Assembly (NCBI RefSeq): GCF_002896875.1 | Contig: NZ_CP023278.1 | Location: 372,001-436,000 of the forward strand | Length of the DNA stretch: 64,000 nucleotides | Direction of reading: 5' to 3' | Origin: Nostoc sp. CENA543 | GTDB lineage: Bacteria; Cyanobacteriota; Cyanobacteriia; Cyanobacteriales; Nostocaceae | Part shown: one piece after another, positions 7,940 to 16,305 of the stretch | How positions within the stretch are numbered: the stretch's first letter is position 1 | How the letters are laid out: each line of letters begins with the position of its first letter | Notes under the pieces: generated by a model | The model's input: only the letters and a program-made list of their open reading frames with translations | What the model was told of the DNA's origin: nothing | Database searches by the model: none | Made by a program: the position numbers and the translations under genes

Positions 7940-8062
7940 TGGCAGGTAACTCAGTCGGTAGAGTGCCTAAACATCCTTGTTCACCCCTTGCCTGCAAAGG
8001 CCGAAGAATGAGGGTTATCGCCTTCCATGCGGGATGTCGCAGGTTCGATTCCTGCCCTGCCA
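7940..8062 (+). ncRNA. tRNA-like RNA with inserted Y-RNA-like module, copy 4
   Basis: Acceptor TGGCAGG/CCTGCCA (7940-7946 with 8056-8062), TA, D stem ACTC/GAGT with loop AGTCGGTA, T arm GCAGG-TTCGATT-CCTGC. An ACATCC/GGATGT stem stands where the anticodon stem would be. The insertion carries ACCC-CTTGCC-TGCAAA-GGCCGAAG then AATGAGGGTTATCG. CUUGCC can pair with GGCCGAAG with single-base bulges, and ACCC with GGGU, giving a bulged two-part helix much like the Ro-binding helix of Y RNAs. It ends 38 bases before the TROVE start codon, so it may be processed out of the same transcript or expressed apart. An open frame that would extend the protein upstream through this element (from 7927) is rejected. 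Confidence 0.8.
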
Positions 8063-8100
8063 CCTTTCATTTTTGCCCGCAAGGGCTGGGAGATGCAGCG

Positions 8101-9702
8101 ATGAATTATAATTTTTTTACCAAAAACAAAACAACCACACCACAAAATCAACCCATCCCCGGAAGAGAAGCGGAAATGATCAAAGGCCGTTCCGGTGGTT
8201 GGATGTTCAATGCTGGTATTTGGCAGATGCTGCGCCGTTGCCTTTTAGTTGGTACAGCCCAAAGCACTTACTACGCAGGTAAACAAGAACTCACAGAAGA
8301 CTTTGTGGCGGTTGTAAAACAAGCTGTTGCAGAAAATCCCAGCCGTGTCGCCGAGGAAATTTTATACGCCAGCGATGGACGCGCCATCAATAATAGCGCA
8401 CCTATATTTGCTTTAGTGTTGCTGTCAATGGGTGAAACCCCAGAAGCAAAACAGGCTTTTGGTGAAATCTTTCCTCAAGTTGTCCGCACAGGTAGCCATT
8501 TCTATGAATGGTTGAACTATACCAAATCTCTGCGGGGTTTCGGTAAGATAGTGCGGGAAGCTGGTAAAACCTGGTTATCTCGTGAAGATGTCAAAGGTTT
8601 GGCTTATCAACTTTTGAAATACCAACAACGTCAAGGCTTTACTAACCGCGATGCTTTACGGTTGTTTCATGTTAAACCACCTACAGAAAATCACCGTCAG
8701 CTCTACGAGTGGGTAGTGAAAGGTTGGGCAGAATTACCCAGCGAAATACCCTCACAAGCGTTAGCGCAGATTTGGTGGTATGAATGGTTAAAACGCAACC
8801 CCAGCGAAACCCACCAAGCCATTTTGCAAGGGCGTTTAACCCACGAAATGGCTGCGCCTGTGGGCAACATGGATAAACAAGCTTGGCAATTACTATTTCA
8901 GGAAATGCCCATTGGTGCAATGTTGCGTAACTTGGGTTCATTAACTGAACTAGGTGTGTTGCGGGCTGATGAAACTACCAACTTGTCGCGGATAGAAGCT
9001 GTTCTCAACAACAAAGAACATCTGCGTAAAGGTCGTATTCATCCCATCGATGTTTTGAAAGCACTCAAAACTTACGAGTCTGGGGGCAGACTAGGACGCA
9101 GTAAGAAAACCTGGAGTCCAGTTCCCCGCATCGTAGACATCTTAGAAAAAGCCGTTGAGTTGTCTTTTGATGTGGTAGAACCCACAGGTAAAGTGTTCAT
9201 GCACGCTGTAGACGTTTCTGGTTCTATGGGTAGCTTGGTTGCAGACATGGGACTTAGCTGTTGTGAAATAGCCACCACAATGGCATTAGTTACAGCTAAA
9301 GCTGAGAAAAACTATATGATTCGTGGCTTTGCTACCGAATTCCGGGAATTAAATATCACTGCTAAAGATAGTTTTAGTTCTGCGGTGCAGAAAGCCAGCA
9401 ACCAAAACTTCGGCGGTACAGATGCTTCTGTAGCTTATGACTGGATGATTAAAAATAAGTTCAAAGCTGATGTCGTCTGCTTCTGGACTGACTCCGAAAG
9501 CTGGGCGGGTTATAAACATCCCTCTCAAGCTTTGGCAGAGTACCGTAAAAAAGTAAATCCTGATGTTAAGGCTGTGTATGTCACCTTGACACCTTACCGA
9601 ATTACCTTAGTAGATCCTCAAGATCCACTGTCTTGGGATTTGGCAGGATTTGACCCTGGTACACCTCGCATCATCCAGATGCTAGCTCAAGGCGAGTTGT
9701 AA
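8101..9702 (+). CDS. rsr: TROVE-domain Ro60/Rsr-type RNA-binding protein
   Basis: 533 residues, about the length of bacterial Rsr. The N-terminal two thirds (about 20-350) form the TROVE/HEAT-like ring that in Ro60 binds Y RNA outside and misfolded RNA ends in its hole. A von Willebrand A-like domain follows with a complete MIDAS start, DVSGSMGS, at about residues 369-376, plus GGTDAS and WTDSES downstream. In Deinococcus and Salmonella, Rsr with Y RNA helps exoribonucleases such as PNPase in RNA decay and repair; that role is expected but not shown here. ATG at 8101 has GGGAG a few bases upstream and matches the family start; a longer frame from 7927 runs through a structured RNA. Four tRNA/Y-like elements lie immediately upstream on the same strand, which strongly suggests cognate RNAs. 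Confidence 0.93.
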   Translation: MNYNFFTKNKTTTPQNQPIPGREAEMIKGRSGGWMFNAGIWQMLRRCLLVGTAQSTYYAGKQELTEDFVAVVKQAVAENPSRVAEEILYASDGRAINNSAPIFALVLLSMGETPEAKQAFGEIFPQVVRTGSHFYEWLNYTKSLRGFGKIVREAGKTWLSREDVKGLAYQLLKYQQRQGFTNRDALRLFHVKPPTENHRQLYEWVVKGWAELPSEIPSQALAQIWWYEWLKRNPSETHQAILQGRLTHEMAAPVGNMDKQAWQLLFQEMPIGAMLRNLGSLTELGVLRADETTNLSRIEAVLNNKEHLRKGRIHPIDVLKALKTYESGGRLGRSKKTWSPVPRIVDILEKAVELSFDVVEPTGKVFMHAVDVSGSMGSLVADMGLSCCEIATTMALVTAKAEKNYMIRGFATEFRELNITAKDSFSSAVQKASNQNFGGTDASVAYDWMIKNKFKADVVCFWTDSESWAGYKHPSQALAEYRKKVNPDVKAVYVTLTPYRITLVDPQDPLSWDLAGFDPGTPRIIQMLAQGEL

Positions 9703-9720
9703 AAATAGTTAAATAGCTTC

Positions 9721-9752
9721 AGGATAAGGGGTGATCACCTCTTATCCTGTTT
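9721..9752 (+). terminator. Hairpin terminator after the TROVE gene
   Basis: AGGATAAG at 9721 pairs with CTTATCCT ending at 9748 and the centre GGTGATCACC is itself palindromic, so the stem is nearly perfect over 28 bases. A short TGTTT follows. It lies 18 bases past the stop codon. Confidence 0.65.
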
Positions 9753-9893
9753 CCTGACTAATTCCAGAAAATAAATTATCCAATGTTGATAGCAAAGGCG
9801 ATGAGAAGATTTTTCTCCCTCTGCTTCCCTGCATCCACCTTTTAATATCATAATAATTGTTAGAATACCTATAAAATAAGCATTGGCTTTGAT

Positions 9894-10313
9894 ATGTCAG
9901 CCAAAGATCAATTCCATGAGGCTGTAAAAGTAGCACTCCAAAAAGATGGTTGGGTAATTACGGATGACCCTCTACATATTCGTATTAGTTCTACAACAAA
10001 GCTTTACATTGATTTGGGAGCGAAAAAGATTCTTGCTGCTGAAAGAGATGGAGAAAAAATAGCAGTGGAAGTCAAAAGTTTCTTGGGTGCTTCTACTATA
10101 AATGAATTTCACTTAGCGATAGGTCAATATATTAACTACCGTTATGCCTTAGCAGATTTTGGTTATGAACAAACCTTATATTTAGCAGTACCGTTGAGTA
10201 TTTATGATGATTTCTTTACACAACCATTTATTGAAGCAGTCATTGAACGGAGTCAAGTTAATCTCATAATTTTTGATGATGAAAAAAAAGAGGTTGTAAG
10301 ATGGCGAAGTTAG
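9894..10313 (+). CDS. xisH: XisH family protein (fdxN-element excision factor type)
   Basis: 139 residues starting MSAKDQFHEAVKVALQKDGW, the typical XisH N-terminus. A core IDLGAKKILAAERDGEKIAVEVKSF has the look of a PD-(D/E)XK nuclease fold (D, then ExK). In Anabaena PCC 7120, XisH and XisI are needed with XisF for excision of the fdxN element during heterocyst development; many cyanobacteria also carry extra xisH-xisI pairs of unknown role, and no fdxN or XisF gene is in view. The stop overlaps the xisI start by 13 bases, indicating translational coupling. Confidence 0.9.
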   Translation: MSAKDQFHEAVKVALQKDGWVITDDPLHIRISSTTKLYIDLGAKKILAAERDGEKIAVEVKSFLGASTINEFHLAIGQYINYRYALADFGYEQTLYLAVPLSIYDDFFTQPFIEAVIERSQVNLIIFDDEKKEVVRWRS

Positions 10314-10636
10314 AAAAATATAGAGATTATATTCAGCAATTACTGAATAAATACGCAGCAAGTGACTCTGGTGAAGATGGTGTGGAATTGCAAACCATTT
10401 TTGATATTGAACATGACCATTACCAACTTTTTTATGTTGGTTGGCACAATCGCAGGCGAGTTTATGGGCCTGTAATCCATTTAGATATTAAAAATGAAAA
10501 GATTTGGCTTCAGTGGAATGGTACAGAAGATGATATCGCTGCTGATTTAGTAGAAATGGGTGTTCCGAAGCAGGATATTGTATTGGGATTTCACTCGCCT
10601 TATATGCGTCAGTTTACTGATTTTGCAGTTGGTTAA
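10301..10636 (+). CDS. xisI: XisI family protein
   Basis: 111 residues, full length for XisI: MAKLEKYRDYIQQLLNKYA, then DIEHDHYQLFYVGWHNRRRVYG, HLDIKNEKIWLQWNGTEDDIA and the conserved end PKQDIVLGFHSPYMR. The start lies inside the end of xisH, so the two are one operon. The family is known as a partner of XisH in fdxN-element excision; outside that element the pair may form an independent regulatory or toxin-like unit, which is only a hypothesis. Confidence 0.92.
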   Translation: MAKLEKYRDYIQQLLNKYAASDSGEDGVELQTIFDIEHDHYQLFYVGWHNRRRVYGPVIHLDIKNEKIWLQWNGTEDDIAADLVEMGVPKQDIVLGFHSPYMRQFTDFAVG

Positions 10637-10748
10637 GGTATTAATCCTAACTTATTTGCTTCGTGTCCTTGTTTCAATTTCAGCTATTGGTAGTAGTAGG
10701 GTATTTTCAATATGCGATCGCACCTTGTCTTCCATCTTATTGCCTGAT

Positions 10749-11081
10749 TTACAAAGGCGGAGGAAAGCGAATATCGGCACTGAAACTCTCTACATTAGCA
10801 CTTTGATGAATGGGTAAGACATATTCTAAGTTTTCATGGGGACGAGGAATAATGTGATCAGCTAGCCACTCACCACCATTAACTCGTTTGATGGCATCTA
10901 GTCCAGCTTTCACGGCAACATTAACTTCCCCTACTTCTCCGCGAATCAGGACTGTAATGCGTCCTAAATCAGTATTTTCGTATCCGACTAAAGTGACACG
11001 GGCAGCTTTACACATGGCATCACCCACTTCTACTGCTGTGGGAACGCCGTAAACTTCAATCATGCCTAGTGCCAAGGTCAT
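10749..11081 (-). CDS. ccmK: Carboxysome shell protein, CcmK family (BMC hexamer)
   Basis: 110 residues from MTLALGMIEVYGVP (ATG at 11081); a longer frame to 11147 is unlikely because it adds an unrelated hydrophobic leader. One BMC domain is complete: VEVGDAMCKAARVTLVGYE, ITVLIRGEVGEVNVAVKAG, and a C-terminal tail HIIPRPHENLEYVLPI. These subunits form hexamers that tile carboxysome facets and allow bicarbonate and RuBP passage. The gene stands alone, away from other ccm genes, so it is likely one of the satellite CcmK paralogues that tune shell permeability. Which paralogue cannot be decided without alignment. Confidence 0.9.
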   Translation of the reverse strand: MTLALGMIEVYGVPTAVEVGDAMCKAARVTLVGYENTDLGRITVLIRGEVGEVNVAVKAGLDAIKRVNGGEWLADHIIPRPHENLEYVLPIHQSANVESFSADIRFPPPL

Positions 11082-11255
11082 AGAAAATTTAACACTGAAA
11101 AAGAATAGGATTTGCAATTGGGATGAATACAATTCAAATCCTATCAAGAATGAGGAATGAGTAATGCAGCTTTTGTGAGAAGAATCTCATCATGGTGAAC
11201 AGTGAGTCACTTCAACTTGATAAAATTCTCAAGCACTAGAGCGAACTTCATTCCC

Positions 11256-12089
11256 ATGCAAATCAACTGGCAATCTGTCAAAACCTACGAAGATATCCTG
11301 TATCACAAAGCTGACGGTATCGCTAAAATCACCATCAACCGTCCCCATAAACGTAATGCTTTTCGACCGAAGACTGTCTTTGAACTTTATGATGCTTTTT
11401 GTGATGCTCGTGAAGATACTAATATTGGTGTAGTTCTTTTTATGGGTGCAGGGCCTCATACTGATGGTAAATACGCTTTCTGTGCAGGTGGCGACCAAAG
11501 TGTCAGAGGTCAAGCAGGTTACGTTGATGATGACGGTGTGCCTCGCTTGAATGTGTTGGATTTGCAACGTCTGATTCGTTCGATGCCTAAAGTTGTCATT
11601 GCCCTTGTCGCTGGCTACGCCATTGGAGGTGGGCACGTTCTTCATTTAATTTGTGATCTGACTATTGCGGCAGATAATGCGATTTTCGGGCAGACAGGCC
11701 CAAAAGTCGGCAGTTTTGATGGTGGTTTCGGGGCTAGTTATCTGGCTCGCATAGTCGGACAAAAAAAGGCGCGAGAAATTTGGTTTCTCTGTCGTCAATA
11801 TGATGCTCAACAGGCTTTAGAGATGGGTTTAGTAAATTGTGTGGTGCCTGTAAATGAACTGGAAACAGAGGGAATTAAATGGGCGCAAGAAATTTTGGAG
11901 AAAAGTCCGATTGCGATTCGTTGTTTAAAAGCTGCATTTAATGCCGATTGTGATGGGCAAGCGGGTTTACAAGAATTGGCTGGTAATGCCACTTTGTTAT
12001 ATTACATGACAGAAGAAGGCTCGGAAGGTAAGCAGGCTTTCTTGGAAAAACGTCCACCTAATTTCCGTAATTTCCCTTGGTTGCCTTAA
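11256..12089 (+). CDS. menB: 1,4-dihydroxy-2-naphthoyl-CoA synthase
   Basis: 277 residues of the crotonase fold. MenB closes the second ring of o-succinylbenzoyl-CoA in the pathway to phylloquinone, the photosystem I cofactor in cyanobacteria. Seen: [15 protein letters not shown], the long MenB-type insertion [34 protein letters not shown]-like core [34 protein letters not shown] and the C-terminal [17 protein letters not shown] at 11256 (MQINWQ) is chosen because it fits the family; the frame reaches 11202 but the added residues look non-coding. It is divergent from ccmK. Confidence 0.95.
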   Translation: MQINWQSVKTYEDILYHKADGIAKITINRPHKRNAFRPKTVFELYDAFCDAREDTNIGVVLFMGAGPHTDGKYAFCAGGDQSVRGQAGYVDDDGVPRLNVLDLQRLIRSMPKVVIALVAGYAIGGGHVLHLICDLTIAADNAIFGQTGPKVGSFDGGFGASYLARIVGQKKAREIWFLCRQYDAQQALEMGLVNCVVPVNELETEGIKWAQEILEKSPIAIRCLKAAFNADCDGQAGLQELAGNATLLYYMTEEGSEGKQAFLEKRPPNFRNFPWLP

Positions 12090-12338
12090 GGTGCTTGGCG
12101 GTGATTTAAATTAGGGTGCTTGATGGTTAACAGTTGGATGGTTGACTGTTAACCGTCAACTTAAAAAAAGATCCCAAGACCTCACTATTCCCTGTTCCCG
12201 CTCACAAATCCAACTAAAAAATCGCACCCTGCCTAGAGTGCGATCGCTAAAGACTATGAACTTACAGCACAAGAAATTTTAAAATCGGATGTTAATTTGA
12301 TGCAGAATGGACATTAAGTTAGGTAATATGGTGGATGA

Positions 12339-12653
12339 TTAGATGAATACTGTCTCAACTTTTGTTTGTTCAGAAGTGGAGGCAGTGTTTTCCTGGGCTA
12401 AAACAAAAGCAGAATCTTCTAAAGCAGATATTTGACAATCAGATTTATTTAAAACTGGTGTAGCATCAGGTAAGCTCCAAGCATCTTCCAACGTTTCCCA
12501 AGAAGGCGCAAAAGGTGGTAATGCTAAAGAACAAGCCTTCCAACTAGCTTGGACAGGTACGCCCAATTGTTGGCAATTTCCACCACGACGACCTTCTGGT
12601 TTGTAGTGGCGACAATAGCGACAGGCAGATGTCAAACAATTAATGGGTTTCAT
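12339..12653 (-). CDS. Cys-rich small conserved-type hypothetical protein
   Basis: 104 residues with a dense N-terminal cysteine/histidine pattern: CLTSACRYCRHYKPEGRRGG, then NCQQLGVPVQASWKACSLALPPFAP. Six cysteines in the first 45 residues suggest a metal- or cluster-binding knuckle. The C-terminal half is acidic and low in conservation signals. It reads as a real gene by composition and by the strong motif. I recall similar short proteins in filamentous cyanobacteria but no function. No clear operon partner. Confidence 0.6.
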   Translation of the reverse strand: MKPINCLTSACRYCRHYKPEGRRGGNCQQLGVPVQASWKACSLALPPFAPSWETLEDAWSLPDATPVLNKSDCQISALEDSAFVLAQENTASTSEQTKVETVFI

Positions 12654-13201
12654 TTGGGTTCATCTTTGATGCCGAGTTAGGGCAAATTTCTGTCTTTATA
12701 TTTTCCGTCTAGATATAAATACGTAGTGATCCCATAACCCGTGATTATATATAGGTTATAGCCTTTTAATGGCTAAATATGCTTTAGATTATTTTTAGAT
12801 TCTTGTTATATTTTTAAATGTTTATTGTAGTGATCACATAGAAATTATTGCCTATAACCAGTTGGGGATCAACGGTAAAGATAAAGTTTTTAATGTAGGG
12901 AAAATTTTCAATTAATTTCTAAAGTGTGACTTTATAGACTATTATTGTGTCATTTTTATGATAATGACAAGTAAGTTTCCGTACAAGAATCAAATATAAT
13001 CGACAGCAAAAATTAAATCCAGGTTGTTGGGGTTGACTGGATGTAATTTAATCGATATTCAGACTGGCGGTACAGAATTTACCATCAAAAGAGTAGATGG
13101 TATTCTACTTGCAGATAGAGAAATCAACTAATTTTGGATTTTGGATTTTGGATTTTAGGCTTTAGATTGACCCCAACCACCTTAGCGTAGCGGGATATAC
13201 C
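12654..13201. other. Intergenic region with a possible short reading frame
   Basis: AT-rich DNA with no long gene. A TTG-started frame at 13024-13131 gives about 35 residues, MLGLTGCNLIDIQTGGTEFT and onward to ADREIN, which has coding-like composition and may be a gene remnant or a very small lipoprotein; support is weak. Repeats of GGATTTT precede the DciA-like gene's end near 13135-13160. Confidence 0.35.
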
Positions 13202-13756
13202 TCATTGTCTGAGTGATTGTTTGACACTACATAAAGCACATACACCCCACCGCAGCAGTTCTCCGGATGGTGTAGGACATTGACATTGAGGGCAGAGGGG
13301 TAAACCTTGCGATCGCGCCTGTGTCACTTTCGCCCAAGACTCAAATACATGATTGACATTCTGTTGAGTAGGCTGAGTCACTGTGTAATGGTGATGGCTA
13401 TCTCCTAAATAACTGGGATGTTCCTGCACTTTAAAGCCAGTTGGTGGCGGTGATAAATCTGGAGCCTTGTGCCAACCAGCCGTAGAAAAGCGGATATCTA
13501 CCAAAGACATAGACAACTTGCTATTTAACTTGAGCAGTAGTGTCTGACGGCTAAATGTCAAATTCTGCGCCCACGCCGCGCTAGAGGTAGCGACGCGCAA
13601 AACATCACGCTGCATGGATAAGGGGCGAGAATGATGAGCAGCTACAGATCCCACAACTTCTGCCCAGGATTTAAGTATCAATGCCAACGGGTCGGCTTGC
13701 CAATTAGCTTGCTGTTCTAAAACACCTAAAATATCATTAATTGGTTTAAGTGACAT
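13202..13756 (-). CDS. dciA: DUF721/DciA-like protein with C-terminal zinc ribbon
   Basis: 184 residues from MSLKPINDILG at 13756 (six more if the upstream ATG at 13774 is used). The N-terminal 90 residues match DUF721: LALILKSWAEVVGSVAAHHSRP, LRVATSSAAWAQNLTF and LLLKLNS. The last 35 residues add a CPQCQC...CALC pair that could bind zinc. DciA is the ancestral bacterial loader or activator of the DnaB replicative helicase, so this gene may serve chromosome replication. The zinc-ribbon tail is not part of the minimal family. It is divergent from the SPOR-like gene at 13880. Confidence 0.75.
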   Translation of the reverse strand: MSLKPINDILGVLEQQANWQADPLALILKSWAEVVGSVAAHHSRPLSMQRDVLRVATSSAAWAQNLTFSRQTLLLKLNSKLSMSLVDIRFSTAGWHKAPDLSPPPTGFKVQEHPSYLGDSHHHYTVTQPTQQNVNHVFESWAKVTQARSQGLPLCPQCQCPTPSGELLRWGVCALCSVKQSLRQ

Positions 13757-13879
13757 TTCGCCTAAGAGTAGCAAAAATCAAGATTAGTTCTGGGATCTAT
13801 ACTAATCAACAATTTTCGTTACGATTAGCACAAAATTATCTACAGTTAATCCAGCAGCCCCAGTTGGAGGTACGAGGCC

Positions 13880-15109
13880 ATGAGTCAAAATCCCCTGACG
13901 GATTCCGGTACGCGATCGCCTAAAATATCTGGCTTAAACCCAGCATTAGCAACAGCATTAGGAAGTTTAGAAGTACAGTTAGACCAAGAATTAGCTCGTT
14001 ACCGACGCTCACGTATGGGAATACGAGCCACCAGCAAGCCTTCAGTACATAGCTATGTCAGTAGTCCTTCCCCAGAAGTGACTACCCATCCTAGCCCCAT
14101 CACCGATACTCCATTCCCAACCTTAGAGATTAGCAACTATCTAGCTACTATCCCTGTTCCAGAAACCCCAAAAGCACCACCAGCTAACCCACCTAGCATC
14201 AAAGAAACATCGGAACATCACGCAGTTGCTATCAACTCCGAGTCTCACAACCAAATTCCGCTACCTCCACCCCAAGCTGCTAGCAGCCTAGTGCCGGCGA
14301 CTACCCAGACAACCCCACAGGACAAACTTTTAGCTAATGATGCTCCTAGCCAACCAGATGACTATTTAGAATCGAGTGAAGCTCTGTTGCGTAGTTTAAC
14401 AGACGAACGATCAGCAGATAATCAACCCAATAATTCTGGTGATAGCCTGTTATCACCCTTGGGTATAGGTTCGATACTACTGTTGTTATTAGCAAGCTTG
14501 ACCTTGGGCTATGTGGTGTTTAATCCCAAAAGTCTACCCCAATTCAATTTGAGCAAGTTACTTAACAATAATCCACCCGCCAATAACACTAATTCCGAAA
14601 CTGTCAGCAATCAGTCCCAACCCCAACCAGAACTCACACCTATACCCAAATATCCCAACTTAGCCGCCAAGGAATTTCCAGAAGTCAAAGATCCCAATGA
14701 CATAGTTGGCTTACAACCAAAAATTGCCCCCATACCCGTAGCACCATCAAATCCCTTAGTAGTTTCTACACCCTTGCTTCCCCCTGCTACTAATCCTCTC
14801 AACCAAGTACAGCCTTTACCACCTGCGGATTTATCACCCACTCTAAAACCTTCGCCATCAATTACCACTACTACACCCACCCAGACAAACGTAGAAATCA
14901 AACCCGCAGCAGATGGACGTTACTATATAGTGGCTGAAAATCAAGATGCTAGTACCTTAGCAGCAGCCAGACAGGTAGTTGCTGATGCTTACTTATCAAG
15001 CAATCAAAAATTAATTTATCTGGGTGCGCTCACTAGCAAGGAAGAAGCTCAACAAAGAATCAAACAGTTACAAGCTAAAGGAGTCAAAGCCAGGGTGCAA
15101 CAGCCATGA
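13880..15109 (+). CDS. Single-pass membrane protein with Pro-rich regions and SPOR-like C-terminus
   Basis: 409 residues. Residues 1-190 are Pro/Ser/Thr rich with an ELARYRRSRMG segment near 50; one transmembrane helix follows at about 195-217 (IGSILLLLLASLTLGYVVF). A second proline-rich stretch covers 225-335. The last 65 residues (RYYIVAENQDASTLAAARQ ... LGALTSKEEAQQRIKQLQ) resemble a SPOR fold, which binds denuded peptidoglycan at division sites. A periplasmic or cell-wall role is inferred. GAGG precedes the ATG. Confidence 0.6.
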   Translation: MSQNPLTDSGTRSPKISGLNPALATALGSLEVQLDQELARYRRSRMGIRATSKPSVHSYVSSPSPEVTTHPSPITDTPFPTLEISNYLATIPVPETPKAPPANPPSIKETSEHHAVAINSESHNQIPLPPPQAASSLVPATTQTTPQDKLLANDAPSQPDDYLESSEALLRSLTDERSADNQPNNSGDSLLSPLGIGSILLLLLASLTLGYVVFNPKSLPQFNLSKLLNNNPPANNTNSETVSNQSQPQPELTPIPKYPNLAAKEFPEVKDPNDIVGLQPKIAPIPVAPSNPLVVSTPLLPPATNPLNQVQPLPPADLSPTLKPSPSITTTTPTQTNVEIKPAADGRYYIVAENQDASTLAAARQVVADAYLSSNQKLIYLGALTSKEEAQQRIKQLQAKGVKARVQQP

Positions 15110-15323
15110 ATGGTAGAAATTAATTTAGGATAGGATTGGGGAAGCTTACCAATTCAAAATTCAAAATTCAAAATACCCTACGGAAAGCAAGCTACAAAAT
15201 TAAAAATTAGGAAATCCATATTTTGCAAGGGTTTCTGGATTTGGATATGTTTCATAATTTTAGTGAATTGGTATTACCCAAGGGGATTTTGCATTAATAT
15301 CATGCTCTGCAACGGAGAGCCAC

Positions 15324-16022
15324 ATGGAATTGATCAAGCGGATCGTGCGTGTAATCAACGCTAACGTTAACAGTTTCTTAGACAGTGCAGAAGATCCAGA
15401 GAAAGTGCTGGAGAAAACTGTCATGGAAATGCAGGAAAATTTAGTTTTGTTACGACAGGGAGTCGCCCAAGCGATCGCCACTCAAAAACGCACGGAACGC
15501 CAAGCCGCATCGGCTCATTCCACAGCAGAAGAATGGTATCGTCGCGCCCAACTAGCCCTCAATCAAGGTAATGAACCGCTAGCCAGAGAAGCCCTCACCA
15601 AACGCCACGCCTATCTAGAAACAGCTACCGCCTTAAATAACCAAATACAACAGCAAAATCAAGTAGTAGCCAGGCTCAAACAGGATATGCGAACCTTAGA
15701 GTTAAAAATAGCGGAAGCCAAAACAAAAAAAGATATGTACATCGCTCGCGCTCGTGCAGCCCAAGCTTCCTATAAACTCCAGGATATGCTGAGTGAAGCA
15801 TCCGCCACCAGCAGCAAAAGTGCGTTTGAGCGGATGGAAGAAAAAGTTTGGCAACTGGAAGCGCAATCAGAAGCGATCGCGCAATTGGGTAATGATAACT
15901 TAGAAAAACAATTTACGGCTTTAGAAGCTGCCCAAGACGTAGAACAGGAACTAGCAGCTATGAAAGCAAATCTCTTAGAGAATACGGAACAAACACCAAG
16001 ACAGCATTTACCCCCTAGTTAG
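15324..16022 (+). CDS. PspA/IM30 family protein
   Basis: 232 residues, nearly all coiled coil. Family marks are the amphipathic N-terminal helix (MELIKRIVRVINANVNSFLD), AEDPEKVLEKTVMEMQENL, LRQGVAQAIATQKRTERQ and AFERMEEKVWQLEAQSEA. It stops soon after helix 6 with a short Pro/Gln tail and lacks the extra C-terminal helix of Vipp1, so it is the PspA-like paralogue of the gene 283 bases downstream. These proteins form ESCRT-III-like rods and rings on membranes under stress. GGAG stands about seven bases before the ATG. Confidence 0.88.
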   Translation: MELIKRIVRVINANVNSFLDSAEDPEKVLEKTVMEMQENLVLLRQGVAQAIATQKRTERQAASAHSTAEEWYRRAQLALNQGNEPLAREALTKRHAYLETATALNNQIQQQNQVVARLKQDMRTLELKIAEAKTKKDMYIARARAAQASYKLQDMLSEASATSSKSAFERMEEKVWQLEAQSEAIAQLGNDNLEKQFTALEAAQDVEQELAAMKANLLENTEQTPRQHLPPS

Positions 16023-16075
16023 AGCAGGGGGCAGGGGGAATGAGGCAAGGGGGCAGGGGGCAGGGGGCAGGGGAG
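16023..16075. repeat. G-rich GGGGGCA tandem repeat
   Basis: GGGGGCA heptamers with one interruption begin at the stop codon of the PspA-like gene. The rest of the 283-base gap to the Vipp1 gene shows no reading frame of note and probably holds the Vipp1 promoter. Confidence 0.7.
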
Positions 16076-16305
16076 AAAGAATATAATGGTCTTCTACTGT
16101 ATCAAAAGGCCATTCATCTTTGGCGGTTCATCATCAATTGAACAATTAGGTAATCTTCTAGTTCAGGGGATATTTTAGTAGTTAGATGAGTTTCGGTATG
16201 TACTAAGCCAGACCGGAAAGATTACATTAAAAATGGAAGTTATTAAGTAGTAAAAAAGCGAACTACCCAAGCTAGCGCGTAAACTTTACAAGGAAAAACA
16301 AAGTT

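Noticed and set aside
7502-8062. Reading the elements as normal tRNA genes with introns
   Set aside because: The insertions share a common core, are far shorter than group I introns, and removing them at the stem leaves no plausible anticodon loop in most copies.
7927-8100. Upstream extension of the TROVE protein by 58 residues
   Set aside because: The extension translates the fourth tRNA-like element; the ATG at 8101 has GGGAG upstream and gives the family's normal length.
10560-10817. 85-codon plus-strand frame over the end of xisI
   Set aside because: Overlaps xisI and the end of ccmK in the wrong frames; hydrophobic by chance.
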